NCBI RefSeq assembly: GCF_024714495.1
Contig: NZ_JAMZMJ010000006.1
Coordinates: forward strand, 1 to 64,000
Length of the DNA stretch: 64,000 bases
Direction of reading: 5' to 3'
DNA from: Marinoscillum pacificum
GTDB lineage: Bacteria; Bacteroidota; Bacteroidia; Cytophagales; Cyclobacteriaceae
The notes under the pieces were generated by a model, which was not told where the DNA came from, did no database searches, and saw only the letters and a program-made list of their open reading frames with translations. Shown one piece after another: positions 17,080 to 27,600 of the stretch. Within the stretch, counting starts at the first letter, position 1. Each line of letters starts with the position of its first letter. A program made the translations under genes and the position numbers.

Positions 17080-18714
17080 TTACTGCGCAGCTGTGTTATA
17101 AACAGTCTCTACTGCCATCCAAAAACTACCATAAGATCTCAATGTTACAGATATGAGGCCCGTAGAACTCATCGCAAAAGAAGGACTGGCGTCACCTTCC
17201 ACGTTAATGTTTTCACCCTGCGTTAGAATCGTATGATTCGTGATATTTCCATAATCCCCAATTGAAATAATGATTTCTCTCCCAAGATTCGCTGAAGATA
17301 CCGGCAAAGTAATATTCTGCCCTCCTGCTGGAGCCGTCAAAACAATGATATGATCAGAGTCCTGAATATTACGGGTAGTCCCAGCTTCTTGTACAACATT
17401 TGAAAAAACTGCACCGTCAGTTGAATGATTACCTGTAATGGACAAAGAACTAGAAATGGTACTATTTAATTCGCCAAATGACGTTACAGACCCGTTGTTA
17501 TTAATCGATAGTCCTGCCCCGCTTCCACTATTTAAGATTTCAATGATATTATTGGTTGAGCCCGCATTGGTGTTTACAAATGTTGCCGCAGATCCAAGGC
17601 CATTCGAATTTATAATTAAGGTAGGGTTTGAATTTGATGGATTGGTTATCTCGAAGTAACCAGCTGTACCTGTTCCAGCAGTTCTCGCTGCCATTGCATT
17701 TTCATTATTGCCTGCACCGGTAATATTAAACTCTGCCGCCGTACCATTTCCATCATTATTCACATACAGTGCAGAAGAGCCAGTATTGTTAGAATTCGTA
17801 ACAATATTAACCGCGTTTGCCGTAGCAGCACTGTTATTCAAATTGAAATAGGCGACACTTCCGTCACCAATATTTTCCAAATCAAACAAATTTGTAGCAG
17901 CATTTACGGTTGATTGATATGGAAGGGACAATCCACTTGAAATATTCGTCCACTCCACCCCATCATAGAGATATAAGTCAGATGACTCATATGCCAACAT
18001 ACCAGATTGAATATCTGAGCTATCTCTAACGGATCCAATCTCCACTGCACCTCTAAATTCCGCATGATTATTAGCTTTCAATGTCAAACTACTGTTGATA
18101 TTTTCTGTAGCAAGTAGATCTGACTCTGCTGTGTTTGCGTCCGCGTATAAAAACTGAATTTCTCCATCAGGAGCCATATAAATGAAGCTAACTGGTCCAT
18201 CGACAGTATTTCGAAGTGTTGTACCATCAAAATATATATTGCTACCTATTACATTGCCCTCAATAGTGTTCGGAGATGTCACCAAGAAGTGAAACATATG
18301 AAAGTTTTCACCTACCTGAAACGCACTGACCGGGTTAGCCGTGCCTACACCTACATTACCCAGTTCATAAGAAATATTGGATGCAGAAGGTATCCAAGGC
18401 GAACTATTTGTATCTACATACGCTTCAGTTGCCGCTGGTACCCATTCACCAGTATACCAGAAATAAAGTATTCCTTCTGTAACATCAAACACCATCAACC
18501 CATTGTCAGCATTCGTCAGATTATCTGTAAAAGTTGCCGCAGTTCTTTGCGTTGTAGTATAACGCGGTATTAAAAAACCTTGATTACCAGATGGTGAAAC
18601 AATTTCCACAACAGCGTTAGGACTAGGAGTATCTGTACCAATACCCATTGAGTTTTGAGCGCTTACTCCAATTGCAGCAAGCATAATAGCGATGAATAAT
18701 TTACCCTTTTTCAT
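17080..18714 (-). CDS. Secreted fibre-like protein with solenoid-type repeats (cassette copy 1, first gene)
   Basis: A 544-residue protein with signal peptide 1-19 (MKKGKLFIAIMLAAIGVSAQ). The mature start 'NSMGIGTDTPSPNAVVEIVS' and following 'GFLIPRYTTTQRTAATFTDN' are shared with the 878-residue protein at 42207. The middle (~280-410) has glycine- and asparagine-rich short repeats such as 'GNGTAAEFNITGAGNNENA' and 'GLGSAATFVNTNAGSTNN', which suggest a beta-solenoid shaft. The C-terminus ('IIVLTAPAGGQNITLPVS') resembles the end domains of phage-tail-fibre-like proteins common in Bacteroidota. No T9SS sorting domain is visible, so it may reach the surface only with its operon partner; that is inference. 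It begins after a 253-bp gap with no other gene. Confidence 0.85.
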   Translation of the reverse strand: MKKGKLFIAIMLAAIGVSAQNSMGIGTDTPSPNAVVEIVSPSGNQGFLIPRYTTTQRTAATFTDNLTNADNGLMVFDVTEGILYFWYTGEWVPAATEAYVDTNSSPWIPSASNISYELGNVGVGTANPVSAFQVGENFHMFHFLVTSPNTIEGNVIGSNIYFDGTTLRNTVDGPVSFIYMAPDGEIQFLYADANTAESDLLATENINSSLTLKANNHAEFRGAVEIGSVRDSSDIQSGMLAYESSDLYLYDGVEWTNISSGLSLPYQSTVNAATNLFDLENIGDGSVAYFNLNNSAATANAVNIVTNSNNTGSSALYVNNDGNGTAAEFNITGAGNNENAMAARTAGTGTAGYFEITNPSNSNPTLIINSNGLGSAATFVNTNAGSTNNIIEILNSGSGAGLSINNNGSVTSFGELNSTISSSLSITGNHSTDGAVFSNVVQEAGTTRNIQDSDHIIVLTAPAGGQNITLPVSSANLGREIIISIGDYGNITNHTILTQGENINVEGDASPSFAMSSTGLISVTLRSYGSFWMAVETVYNTAAQ

Positions 18715-18776
18715 AATAGTTTAATGTGTTGGCAGTGGTTATGAAGAATCAAATGGCCATGTTCAATAACAGGATT

Positions 18777-18784
18777 CAAATTTA
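18777..18784 (-). promoter_or_regulatory. Candidate -7 box (TAAATTTG) for the fibre/LRR operon
   Basis: Read on the minus strand, TAAATTTG matches TAnnTTTG exactly and would give a leader of roughly 55 bases before the start codon at 18714. I see no clear -33 element. The rest of the gap 18715-18967 is AT-rich with nothing else recognisable. Confidence 0.3.
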
Positions 18785-18967
18785 TGAAGAATATAGTTCC
18801 CTAATGAATTTGGCGGCCGGAACATGTGAGATTCAGAAATACAAACTACTTTGACAAATTAATTTGAGCGTTATCTGAATATTATAATTAAATCATTATT
18901 AAGTACAATCTAATAAATTTTTAGGATATTCATCTCTAAAAGTCTGATATTCAGCACCCAGTAGATC

Positions 18968-19660
18968 TTAAATTGTGAACAGAAACTCTTGAAGCTGGGT
19001 CTTGTAAGCTTTACCGATGGGCAGATGAACTTCATCTAAATGCACCATTCCTTCTGTAATGATATCTATGCGTTCAAAATTGATCAAATAAGACTTATGA
19101 ATTCGTATGAACCCTTTATCCATGAGTTTCTCCTCTGTCTTCTTTAATGTATGAGCCAGCATAAATTTCCCTTTGTCGGTATGCACCTTGCAATAATTAT
19201 CATCTGCCTCCACATAAATAATTTCACGTGGTGCCACCGCTACTAAATCCTGATTGTTTTTGACAAATAACTTATTGCTGGAAAAGCCTCCTGCTTTCTT
19301 CAATTTCATCAACGCCAAATCAATGTTGATTTTCAAATCTTGCTCATCAAATGGCTTGATAACATACGCTGCTGGAAAGGTGTGTTTTGCTCTATCTACT
19401 GTGGCTTTGTCATAATATGAGGTGATGTAGATAAATGAAATTTTGGCCTGATGCAATATTTCTCCCAGGTCAATGCCATCCTTATCGCTATCAAGATTAA
19501 CATCCAACAGGGTTAGGTCAGGCTTTTTTGAAAGAATCTCATCATGTGCTTTCTCAAATTTGCCAGACTGACCAATAACTTCATGACCCATATCTTCCAC
19601 ACAGAACACCAAATCCTGTCTAATGATTGGTTCGTCTTCTACAATGTAAATGCGGGCCAT
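18968..19660 (-). CDS. LytTR-type response regulator
   Basis: A 230-residue DNA-binding response regulator. The receiver domain (1-~122) has the acidic pair 'VEDE', the phospho-acceptor Asp53 in 'LTLLDVNLD', a conserved Thr80 in 'FIYITSYYD' and Lys102 in 'YVIKPF'. The LytTR domain (~135-230) shows 'IIYVEADDNYCKVHTDKGKF', 'FIRIHKSYLINFERID' and 'HLPIGKAYKTQLQEFL'. LytTR proteins bind pairs of short direct repeats about two helical turns apart. The start codon directly follows the stop of the histidine kinase, with no gap, so the two are co-transcribed and almost certainly partners. The targets are unknown; the 21-bp-spaced repeats at 44924-44972 are one candidate. Confidence 0.95.
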   Translation of the reverse strand: MARIYIVEDEPIIRQDLVFCVEDMGHEVIGQSGKFEKAHDEILSKKPDLTLLDVNLDSDKDGIDLGEILHQAKISFIYITSYYDKATVDRAKHTFPAAYVIKPFDEQDLKINIDLALMKLKKAGGFSSNKLFVKNNQDLVAVAPREIIYVEADDNYCKVHTDKGKFMLAHTLKKTEEKLMDKGFIRIHKSYLINFERIDIITEGMVHLDEVHLPIGKAYKTQLQEFLFTI

Positions 19661-21535
19661 TTATGCAAGTTTGTAATTTGAGACTTTTATTAGATAACGA
19701 GTTCCTTGATCATTGAATGATTGTACCGAAGCATCTAATTTCTCAGCCAAAGAGTCTATCAAAGTTAAACCAAATGAATTTTTTCCTGATGAGCTCTTTG
19801 TTTCAAACCCCACTCCATTGTCTGATACTTCCAGATTCAATGAATTCTCCTCCTCAAATAATTTAATTTTCAATTCACCGGTTTGATCTTCAGTAAAAGC
19901 GTACTTTAATGAATTCGTCAAGAGCTCATTGATAATTAATCCCAATGGAATAGCCGTGTCAATATCCAAAAGAATCGGAGACACTTCTTTGCTTATAGTT
20001 AAACGATCATTGGTAATTTTATAGGAAGATACCAGCGATGACATTAGGTTATCAATATACTCCGGCATGTCAATTCCTTCAATATTATCTTGCTGATATA
20101 ATTTTTGATGAATAAGCGCCATTGACTTTACTCGATTACGACCTTCCTGTACGGCATCTACTGCCGTTTGGTCTTTGATGAATCGCGCTTGAAGGTTTAA
20201 TAAACTAGAAATAATCTGAAGGTTGTTCTTAACCCGATGATGAATTTCTTTCAGTAGAATCTCTCGCTCTTTTAGAGCATTGGAGATTGTTGCATTTTTA
20301 TCACTTAAAGTTTTATTGAACTTACTTTTCTGAATTACCTGCCAAGATCCGAGCCCAATAACTACGAGCAATGCTACGATGGCAAAAATATACATGAGCT
20401 TTTCCGACTCTTGTTTATCTAACAACAGGACATTCTGCTCATTTTCAAAAGCAAGAGCTTCAATTTGCTTTTGTTTCAATTCTCCCTCATACTTCTTCTC
20501 CATTTCATTCAGTGAATTGATGGCTTCAATGTTGAGAAGTGAATCCTTAAATAACAAGTATTCTTTATGTTCTGCAAGAGATGCCTTGTAATCTCCCTTA
20601 AGTTCATACGCTTGATAAAGCAGTTCATGGGCATCGCGTATATAAGGCAACACCTCTCTTTCGATTGCCCTGGACACCATAGCCTTAGCTAGTGAAATTG
20701 CTTCATCTGGTTGTTTCTGAAGTATTTTAAGTCGGGCAAGATTAGAATAACCGGAAAGTGATACTTCTATGTTTCCAGTTTCATCTTGAATCATTTGCCG
20801 ATACAGCTTTTCGGCATTACCAAGCTTACCTTGTTCTTCATAGATTTCAGCCAAATTAATGGTATTGAAGCCCCTCAAATAATCATTATCATACTCTTCA
20901 ATGTATTTTGCCGCCTTTTTACTTGCCTCCTCCGCTTCCTGGTAATTTCCTTCATTAAGTGCAATAAAAGCCAGACCTACATAACAATATGCTAATTGAT
21001 CTCCATCATTAAGCTTAGTTGATAACTCAATACTCTGTTCGGTGAATTCACGAGCTCTATCTAACTGCCTCATATCAAAGTATATTCCCGAAAGATTGTA
21101 AATAATAGATGCATAAAATCTTATGCTAGCGCTATCCTGCTTATTTTCAACCACAGTCAGTGCCTTCTGAAAATGATCAAGTGACTCCTCGTTTCTACCT
21201 GTTCTTCGCAGTACATTGCCTATTCCACTATACCCTCGAGCTAATTGATAATGATCACCACCCTCCTTATTTAGAAAAATCACACGTTGAAAATAACTTA
21301 TCGCTGAATCTACTAAGCCCATAGTTCCATATGCGATCGCATATTGTAAGTAATATTCACTCTTCAATGTGTCAGAAGAGTGAGCAAACTCTTGCTTGTA
21401 ACTATTAAGAATTTCTATTTTCTCCAGTGGATTATCTATTGTATCTGCGGAATGAAGCTTAACAGACAAATCTTGGGCATGACCAAGGAAACAAAGACAT
21501 AGAAAAAATAGCGGTAAGGTAAATTTGTGATTCAT
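19661..21535 (-). CDS. TPR-containing membrane histidine kinase (HisKA_2 type)
   Basis: A 624-residue protein. Residues 1-20 are a signal peptide ending 'GHAQ'. About six or seven TPR units (~35-345) face the periplasm, for example 'ARGYSGIGNVLRRTGRNEES' and 'LAFIALNEGNYQEAEEASKK'. A coiled coil and one transmembrane helix (~380-402, 'LMYIFAIVALLVVIGLGSW') follow. The kinase core begins with 'EREILLKEIHHRVKNNLQII', with phospho-acceptor candidates His432/His433 as in the HisKA_2 family. The ATPase domain has the N box 'LIINELLTNSLKYAF', 'VSDNGVGF' and a 'GLTLIDSLAEKL' lid. It would sense protein-protein or envelope signals through the TPRs and phosphorylate the adjoining LytTR regulator. It sits between two T9SS cargo transcription units. 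Confidence 0.95.
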   Translation of the reverse strand: MNHKFTLPLFFLCLCFLGHAQDLSVKLHSADTIDNPLEKIEILNSYKQEFAHSSDTLKSEYYLQYAIAYGTMGLVDSAISYFQRVIFLNKEGGDHYQLARGYSGIGNVLRRTGRNEESLDHFQKALTVVENKQDSASIRFYASIIYNLSGIYFDMRQLDRAREFTEQSIELSTKLNDGDQLAYCYVGLAFIALNEGNYQEAEEASKKAAKYIEEYDNDYLRGFNTINLAEIYEEQGKLGNAEKLYRQMIQDETGNIEVSLSGYSNLARLKILQKQPDEAISLAKAMVSRAIEREVLPYIRDAHELLYQAYELKGDYKASLAEHKEYLLFKDSLLNIEAINSLNEMEKKYEGELKQKQIEALAFENEQNVLLLDKQESEKLMYIFAIVALLVVIGLGSWQVIQKSKFNKTLSDKNATISNALKEREILLKEIHHRVKNNLQIISSLLNLQARFIKDQTAVDAVQEGRNRVKSMALIHQKLYQQDNIEGIDMPEYIDNLMSSLVSSYKITNDRLTISKEVSPILLDIDTAIPLGLIINELLTNSLKYAFTEDQTGELKIKLFEEENSLNLEVSDNGVGFETKSSSGKNSFGLTLIDSLAEKLDASVQSFNDQGTRYLIKVSNYKLA

Positions 21536-21583
21536 ATGAATTAGGCTACGATTGTCTCAATTTACCTATTTTTTCATATTGAC

Positions 21584-21612
21584 AATTAAAAAGGCCTCAA
21601 TTGAGGCCTTCT
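21584..21612 (-). terminator. Intrinsic terminator after the 5784-residue gene
   Basis: AAGGCCTCAA (21591-21600) and TTGAGGCCTT (21601-21610) form a perfect 20-bp palindrome; on the minus strand it is followed by TTTTAATTG. It lies 26 bases past the stop codon of the giant gene and shares the GGCCTC core with the other terminators of this array. Confidence 0.85.
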
Positions 21613-21635
21613 TATACTTCTTGGTAATCCGTATT

Positions 21636-24600
21636 TTAATGCTTCACAAAGACCTTAAATGTTGTGATTTTCTCTGCTCCTAAACTAGTGTCTACAAAAT
21701 TTAACAAGTAGATACCGTTGGTAATCTCACTAACATCAAAATCAAATTCTAAGTCGTTACCTTTCTCAATACGCTGCTCTTTCACAACTTTACCATCCAG
21801 GTCAATCAAACGCACTGTAACATTTGAACTGAGAAGTTTACCATAGCCAATAGTTAGATAGTTATCTGCCGGGTTTGGATAAACATTGAGGTCTTTGAAG
21901 TATTTTCTGTAAAACCCGAGTCTTTCAATTTTTTCAACGACAATACCATCTTCCGTAACGGTAGCCTGAAGTATCAATGACTCTTCTTCAATTCCTCCTT
22001 CACCTATAGTGAACTCAACAAAGGAGTCTTCGTCCATCGGTATACCAGGATACTCTATATTGAAGCGGTAACGGCCGCTTTCTAATTCAGTAAACTCGAA
22101 CTGCCCTTCATCGTCCGACTCCACATATGCGTAAAGTACGAACTCACCATCTTCCTCCTCTTGATCTGTTCTACCCTTAGGAACAAACCTACGTACGGAA
22201 CATGCCGCCCTTTTCACTTTTCTTCTCGCTTCTATTCTGCCTCCTTCACCTTCTGGAAAATCCGACTCTACAGTTCCAGAAACTGAAGCACCCGTTGTAC
22301 CTCCACCACCTTTGGCGCCTGGGTTTACGATCATGGATAAAGTCTCCGCTGAATCTCGGCGTAATCTCAATGTATCAGCAAATCTCCATCGATCATTGCT
22401 CTCAAAGTAGGTGGCTAAAAATTCATTATTGTTATTCGGAGCAACTGCGACCTTGTAATTATCTAATATCAAACCTTCAAAAACAAACGCTCCTGAAACG
22501 GTCTCACTAGTACGTTGAATAGTATCATACTTTTGCCCCACAGGTCTAATTTTCAATACTAAAGCCTCTGCAGTCGTAAATGGATCATCACCTTGATCCA
22601 GTGCAGTAATGCCGAGGGTCGCACTTGCCAGCACCTGCTGTGACTCACTCTTCAACACCAAATCTGGAACCAACTCGTTTGTCACTGAAAGTGTGTAAAC
22701 ACCCATTGTCTCATAATCAATACCAGATATTCCTAACGAAGATGTGGATGCTGAAGCCACCACGGCAGTATCTACCGGACTCATAAGGGTCCACTCATAA
22801 GCATTTGAGGTACCACCTACTGGAACATCAATAGTATAATCTGAACCTTCAGGAATCACCTCAGTCAGTGGAGATCCAACAAGTTGCTGATCGGAGTAAT
22901 CGATTCCTACTACAGCGGTATTTTCTTCTAAATCTTCAAAAGTCAATTTATTTCCAGAAACGTCAAAGCTTGTAAGACTAGGCAAGTAGCCTTCCAGATT
23001 AGGCAATCCATCAATATCATTTCCAGAAAGATCAACATTAATCAATCCTTTAACATCCGTGATATCCTCTGGTAAACTTCCTGTTAGTCCCACTTCAGGA
23101 GCAGAAAGACCAACAACACGGTTTCCGGTGATAGTAAGCTCTGGCCAATCCTGTACGGCTAATGAAGGCCAATCACTTAGACTAGAGTTGGCGCCATCCA
23201 TTGCATCGTAAACCGCTCTTAATGCTGCAGAGTCTCGTTCAATACTAGACACTCTCAACACAACCGGCTCAGTAGTAAGCTCTATAAGCGGAATTACCCC
23301 ACTGGTTACTTTAGCTACATAGGTACCATCAGCAGTAAAGTTTTCAATGGCAACATCGAAACTGGCAGTTGTCTGGGCAATTGCTACACCGTTTTTCGTC
23401 CAGGTATATATGTTAGCCGACCCAGATACCGCACGATCTACTGTATAAGTTGTGCCAATTTCCTCTAATGTTCTAACCTTACTCAATACCGTCTTTTGCG
23501 GAGAAACTGTAATTTCTGCGTCTCCAAAGAACAATACTTCAAGCGATGCAAATCCCAATTTATTTTCTGAAACATCGGCAGTCGATAAAGCTATCAGATT
23601 ACTTAAATCCAAAATACTGGTTATTTGATTGTCCTTTAGATTTAAAGAAGTTAATGCTTCAAGACCAGCTGTAATCGCAGGGAAATCGCCTTTCAAATTA
23701 TTCGATGACAAATCAAGAGCTGTTACTCTTGTATCCGTCATAGTTACTCCTGTCCATTCAGTCAATGGAACACTCTCTTTCCAATTTACGGCTGTCCAAT
23801 CAGCACCTGATAGGGCATCATATATCGAAAGAAGAGCTAAAGAATCTGCTTCTGTTTCTGGATCCTGACCTTCAGGTATATCATTAATGGTAATGGTCAA
23901 TGCAAATGTTGTTGAATTAATTCCATCAGTTAACCCTATGGAAAGATCAAACTGTGTTACCAACTCAAAATCAATATCTGCAGAATCACTAACTGTAATA
24001 ATTCCGTCCGTATCTCCAATAGCAAATGGCAAGTTGGAGTCCAGGTTGACATCCGTATTTCCGCTTTCTATACTCCAGGTGTATGTGGCACTTGTCGTAT
24101 CTGTATCTGTGAACTCCAGAGCTACCACCTCTGAACCTGCTGTGCTATTTTCAAATAGACTCACGGCTCCAGGATCAGTTATGACCGGAGTATTATCATT
24201 CACATCTAGTATGGTAATCTCCAAAATGTGTGAGACACTATTTGATAAACTATCGGCAGCTTCTAATACCAATTCATATACATTGTCTGTGTTGGCATCG
24301 GTTGGCACTTCAAAATCAGCAGCTGTTAATAATGACAATTGGCCGTCAGTCGTGATCTCAAAACTTGCTGCATCTGATCCACTTAAAGACCATGTTACGA
24401 TTTCTCCAGAAGAATAGGTATTAACAAGCGTAGTATTTTCATCTATTGAAACTAAAGTATCTCCAACTATGGAAGGAGGTATCGTATCCGCTGAAATGAT
24501 AGAGAAGAGATTTCCGTCTACCAGATCTGAAGTAAACTTATTTTTAGGATCTGCAACACCAAAGCTTTCTACTGGATCATTTACATCTAAACCGATATTG

Positions 24601-27600
24601 AATGAACCCGAGACCACAGCATTTGAGGCAAGGGATGCACTTGTGTACAGATACACTGTACTACCCGCTGCGAATGTTTCGGTAAAACTCCACCCAACAG
24701 TAGTATCACTCAAAACGCCTAATGAGGTCGTTCCAGCAGAAGTAGCTGTTGAGAAGTCATTCGTACCCACATTATACCATAGTTCAAAACCGTCTGTCTG
24801 GAAGTCTGTAACATTGTAATCTCCATCCACATTGAAATAAATACCCTCAAAAGATGCTGGAGTACCTGTCACTGTAAATGAAGTAGCAAACACTAAGTTA
24901 TCCGAAGATCCTTGATACAAATCAGATGAAGGAACATTTACAGCACTAAATTCAACATCAGGAATTTGAGCCGCAAAAATCAACTCAAACCCAGAGTTGT
25001 TGCCCGTTCCCACATGAATATCATCAGCACCGTCGCCATTGATATCCGCTAAAGCAATGCTTTGAACTCCATTAAGAATTACTTGTACCAAATCATTGAA
25101 TGTACCATCACCTATACCTGTAAATATTCGTAGATCATCATTAAAATAACTCCCTGTAATGATGTCCAGATTGCCATCTCCATTAAGATCGCCGGTTACC
25201 ATGGACCTTAAGTCTTTGTCACCAGCCTCCAGTGCAAGAGTAGCCTGGAATGTACCGTCTCCATTACCAGCCACATAGAACACCGATGTTGAGGTAGAGG
25301 TGTTGCTAGCTCCAGCGACAATATCCAGGTTTCCATCTTTATTAAAATCACCGGAAGAGATAGCTTGTGGTTCTGCTCCCGTTGCTAAGGTTATCATGAT
25401 TGGATTATCAAAACCTGTATTGTTAACATTTCTTAAATAGACTGCAACCTGATCACTGTTTAATATGGTTACTGCTACGTCATTCAACCCATCATTATTA
25501 AAATCACCAATGGTGGCTTTTCTTCCTGTTTCTCCAGCTACTGGCAAAGCCTGAGGCGCTTCGAATGATGCACTGTCGGCGCGTTTATAAATAACACTTG
25601 CCGGACTAGTAGTATTGGTTGTTACTAATACATCATTGAGCCCATCGCCATTCAAATCACCTACACTAAGACTAGTCACTGCAGTACCGTTCACATCTCC
25701 CAATGCTTCATATGACTCATTGAACATGCCAGTCCCATCGTTATAGTTTACTCGAACAGGAAAAACTCCCGAAGAATTTGTTCTAGACGTGATGATGTCT
25801 GGGTAGCCATCAGCATTCATATCCGCCACTTCTACAAAACTGGTTCCAGTGGGAATTACAAAAAATAATCCCGTTTCATAGCCATCATTTGAGGAGTTTC
25901 TATGTTCCACCACCACATCTCCTGCATTCAATGCCAAGCGCACTCGATCCATCAAACCGTCTCCATTTACATCACCCATGGCTACATCCCACGAATAATT
26001 GGTATCAAACTGGCTAGATGTATAAGAAGTACTATTAATGAAACCTCCAAGGTGCGTCGTGTTGAGTTGGTTATTCACTCCGGCTCCAGGAGTTGCATAG
26101 GCTCTTCCCGCTAGTACGTTAACTGGTGCATAGGAAGTTGAATTTTCTGGTACGGTAAAAGAGATACTGGTACTTGTCTCAGTGTCGACTGCAACTTCTT
26201 TATTCCCAACAAACACTCTATTTCCCGTGCTTAAAAAGTCCGTACCTGATACAGAAACTGTAGAACCAACATCACCAACAGCAGGTGTAATGCTTGCAAT
26301 CTGTGGTGATACTCCTGTGTTCAATACTGTCGAAACAATATTCGAGAAATTACCATTGTCTCCCACAAAGTAGATATAATAGGTTGACTCAGGTGCTAAT
26401 GGACGATCAGTCTCAAAACCTCTACCTACCTCGAAAGTTAAAGTTCCAGCCGGGCTTTCAAGGTACGTATAAGCACCATATGCCGGATTACCATTCTCAT
26501 CCTGACCATTGCTAATTCTGGTTGCAGAAGGAGCAGTACTAGATGTAGTTATGACATATGAGATATCAGCCACCTCAGAATTGGTCAATTGGACTTCTGC
26601 GGAAGTAGATGCTACATAATTTCTAACCACCCCACCTAATGTGGTAGGGTCAACTATAGTGAAAGTAGTAGCCTCAGACTCACAGCCAGATCCTCCACCG
26701 TCTGTAGCAACTACTGTATAACTACCAGCAGGCAAGTTACCTATGCTACTAGCAGTTGAGTCTGTCATGATTGTTGATGTGCCTACTCCATAATACCATT
26801 GATAACTAAACTCTCCTGAACCTCCTGATACTGCTGCATCTACATCAATAAACCCATTCGAACCACCAACTGTTGATGGATTTACTAGATTAGCAAAATT
26901 TGAGTCAATAATTGGGAGGTCTGGCACATCGGATATGGTGATAGACTCGACATCAACACATGTAGGTGAACCATTTAATTCTGTGACCACCGTGTAAAGA
27001 CCTCCTTCGAGATCTGAGAATGTCCATGAACCCATATCAGAAGTCGACTGCAATGGAACAGCAGATGTATCTGTACCTGCGTATAATCTAAAATCAGTTA
27101 AAGACAGTGCTACTGAATCATAGACATATATACTGCCATTACCAGTAGAACAAGCAGTATTATCTAAGCCCGTCAAATAGATTCTAGGTGAACCATCATC
27201 AATATATATAGGTCCCGAGATGATATTAGAACTAACACCTCCAATTTCCGCTGAAATATCAGTATACTCACCCGCTGGTAAGCCATAAATACTAGCCCCT
27301 TCACTTACATATACGGACATGGTATCTATCACATTACCATTGTGGGTAAAGGTCAAGTTATAATCAAGGCCATAAGCTAATCCACCAATATCCATTGAAC
27401 CTGAATATTCACCACAGTTATAAGCATCATAAGGATACAAATAAGTTAGGTTTGGCGGACCTATTTGAAAAATATCACTTTCGTATTCATAGCCTGTAGT
27501 TACATTAGTAACCTTGACGCGAGCACTCTCGACAATTGCGGTATCTTCAAGTGTAAATGAGTAATAGAAATAAGTACTTCCATAGAAGTTAAATGGGTTG

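Noticed and set aside
23629-24819. Three plus-strand open frames of 79-176 codons inside the giant adhesin
   Set aside because: They overlap fully with cadherin-like and LRR coding sequence on the other strand and lack plausible start context.
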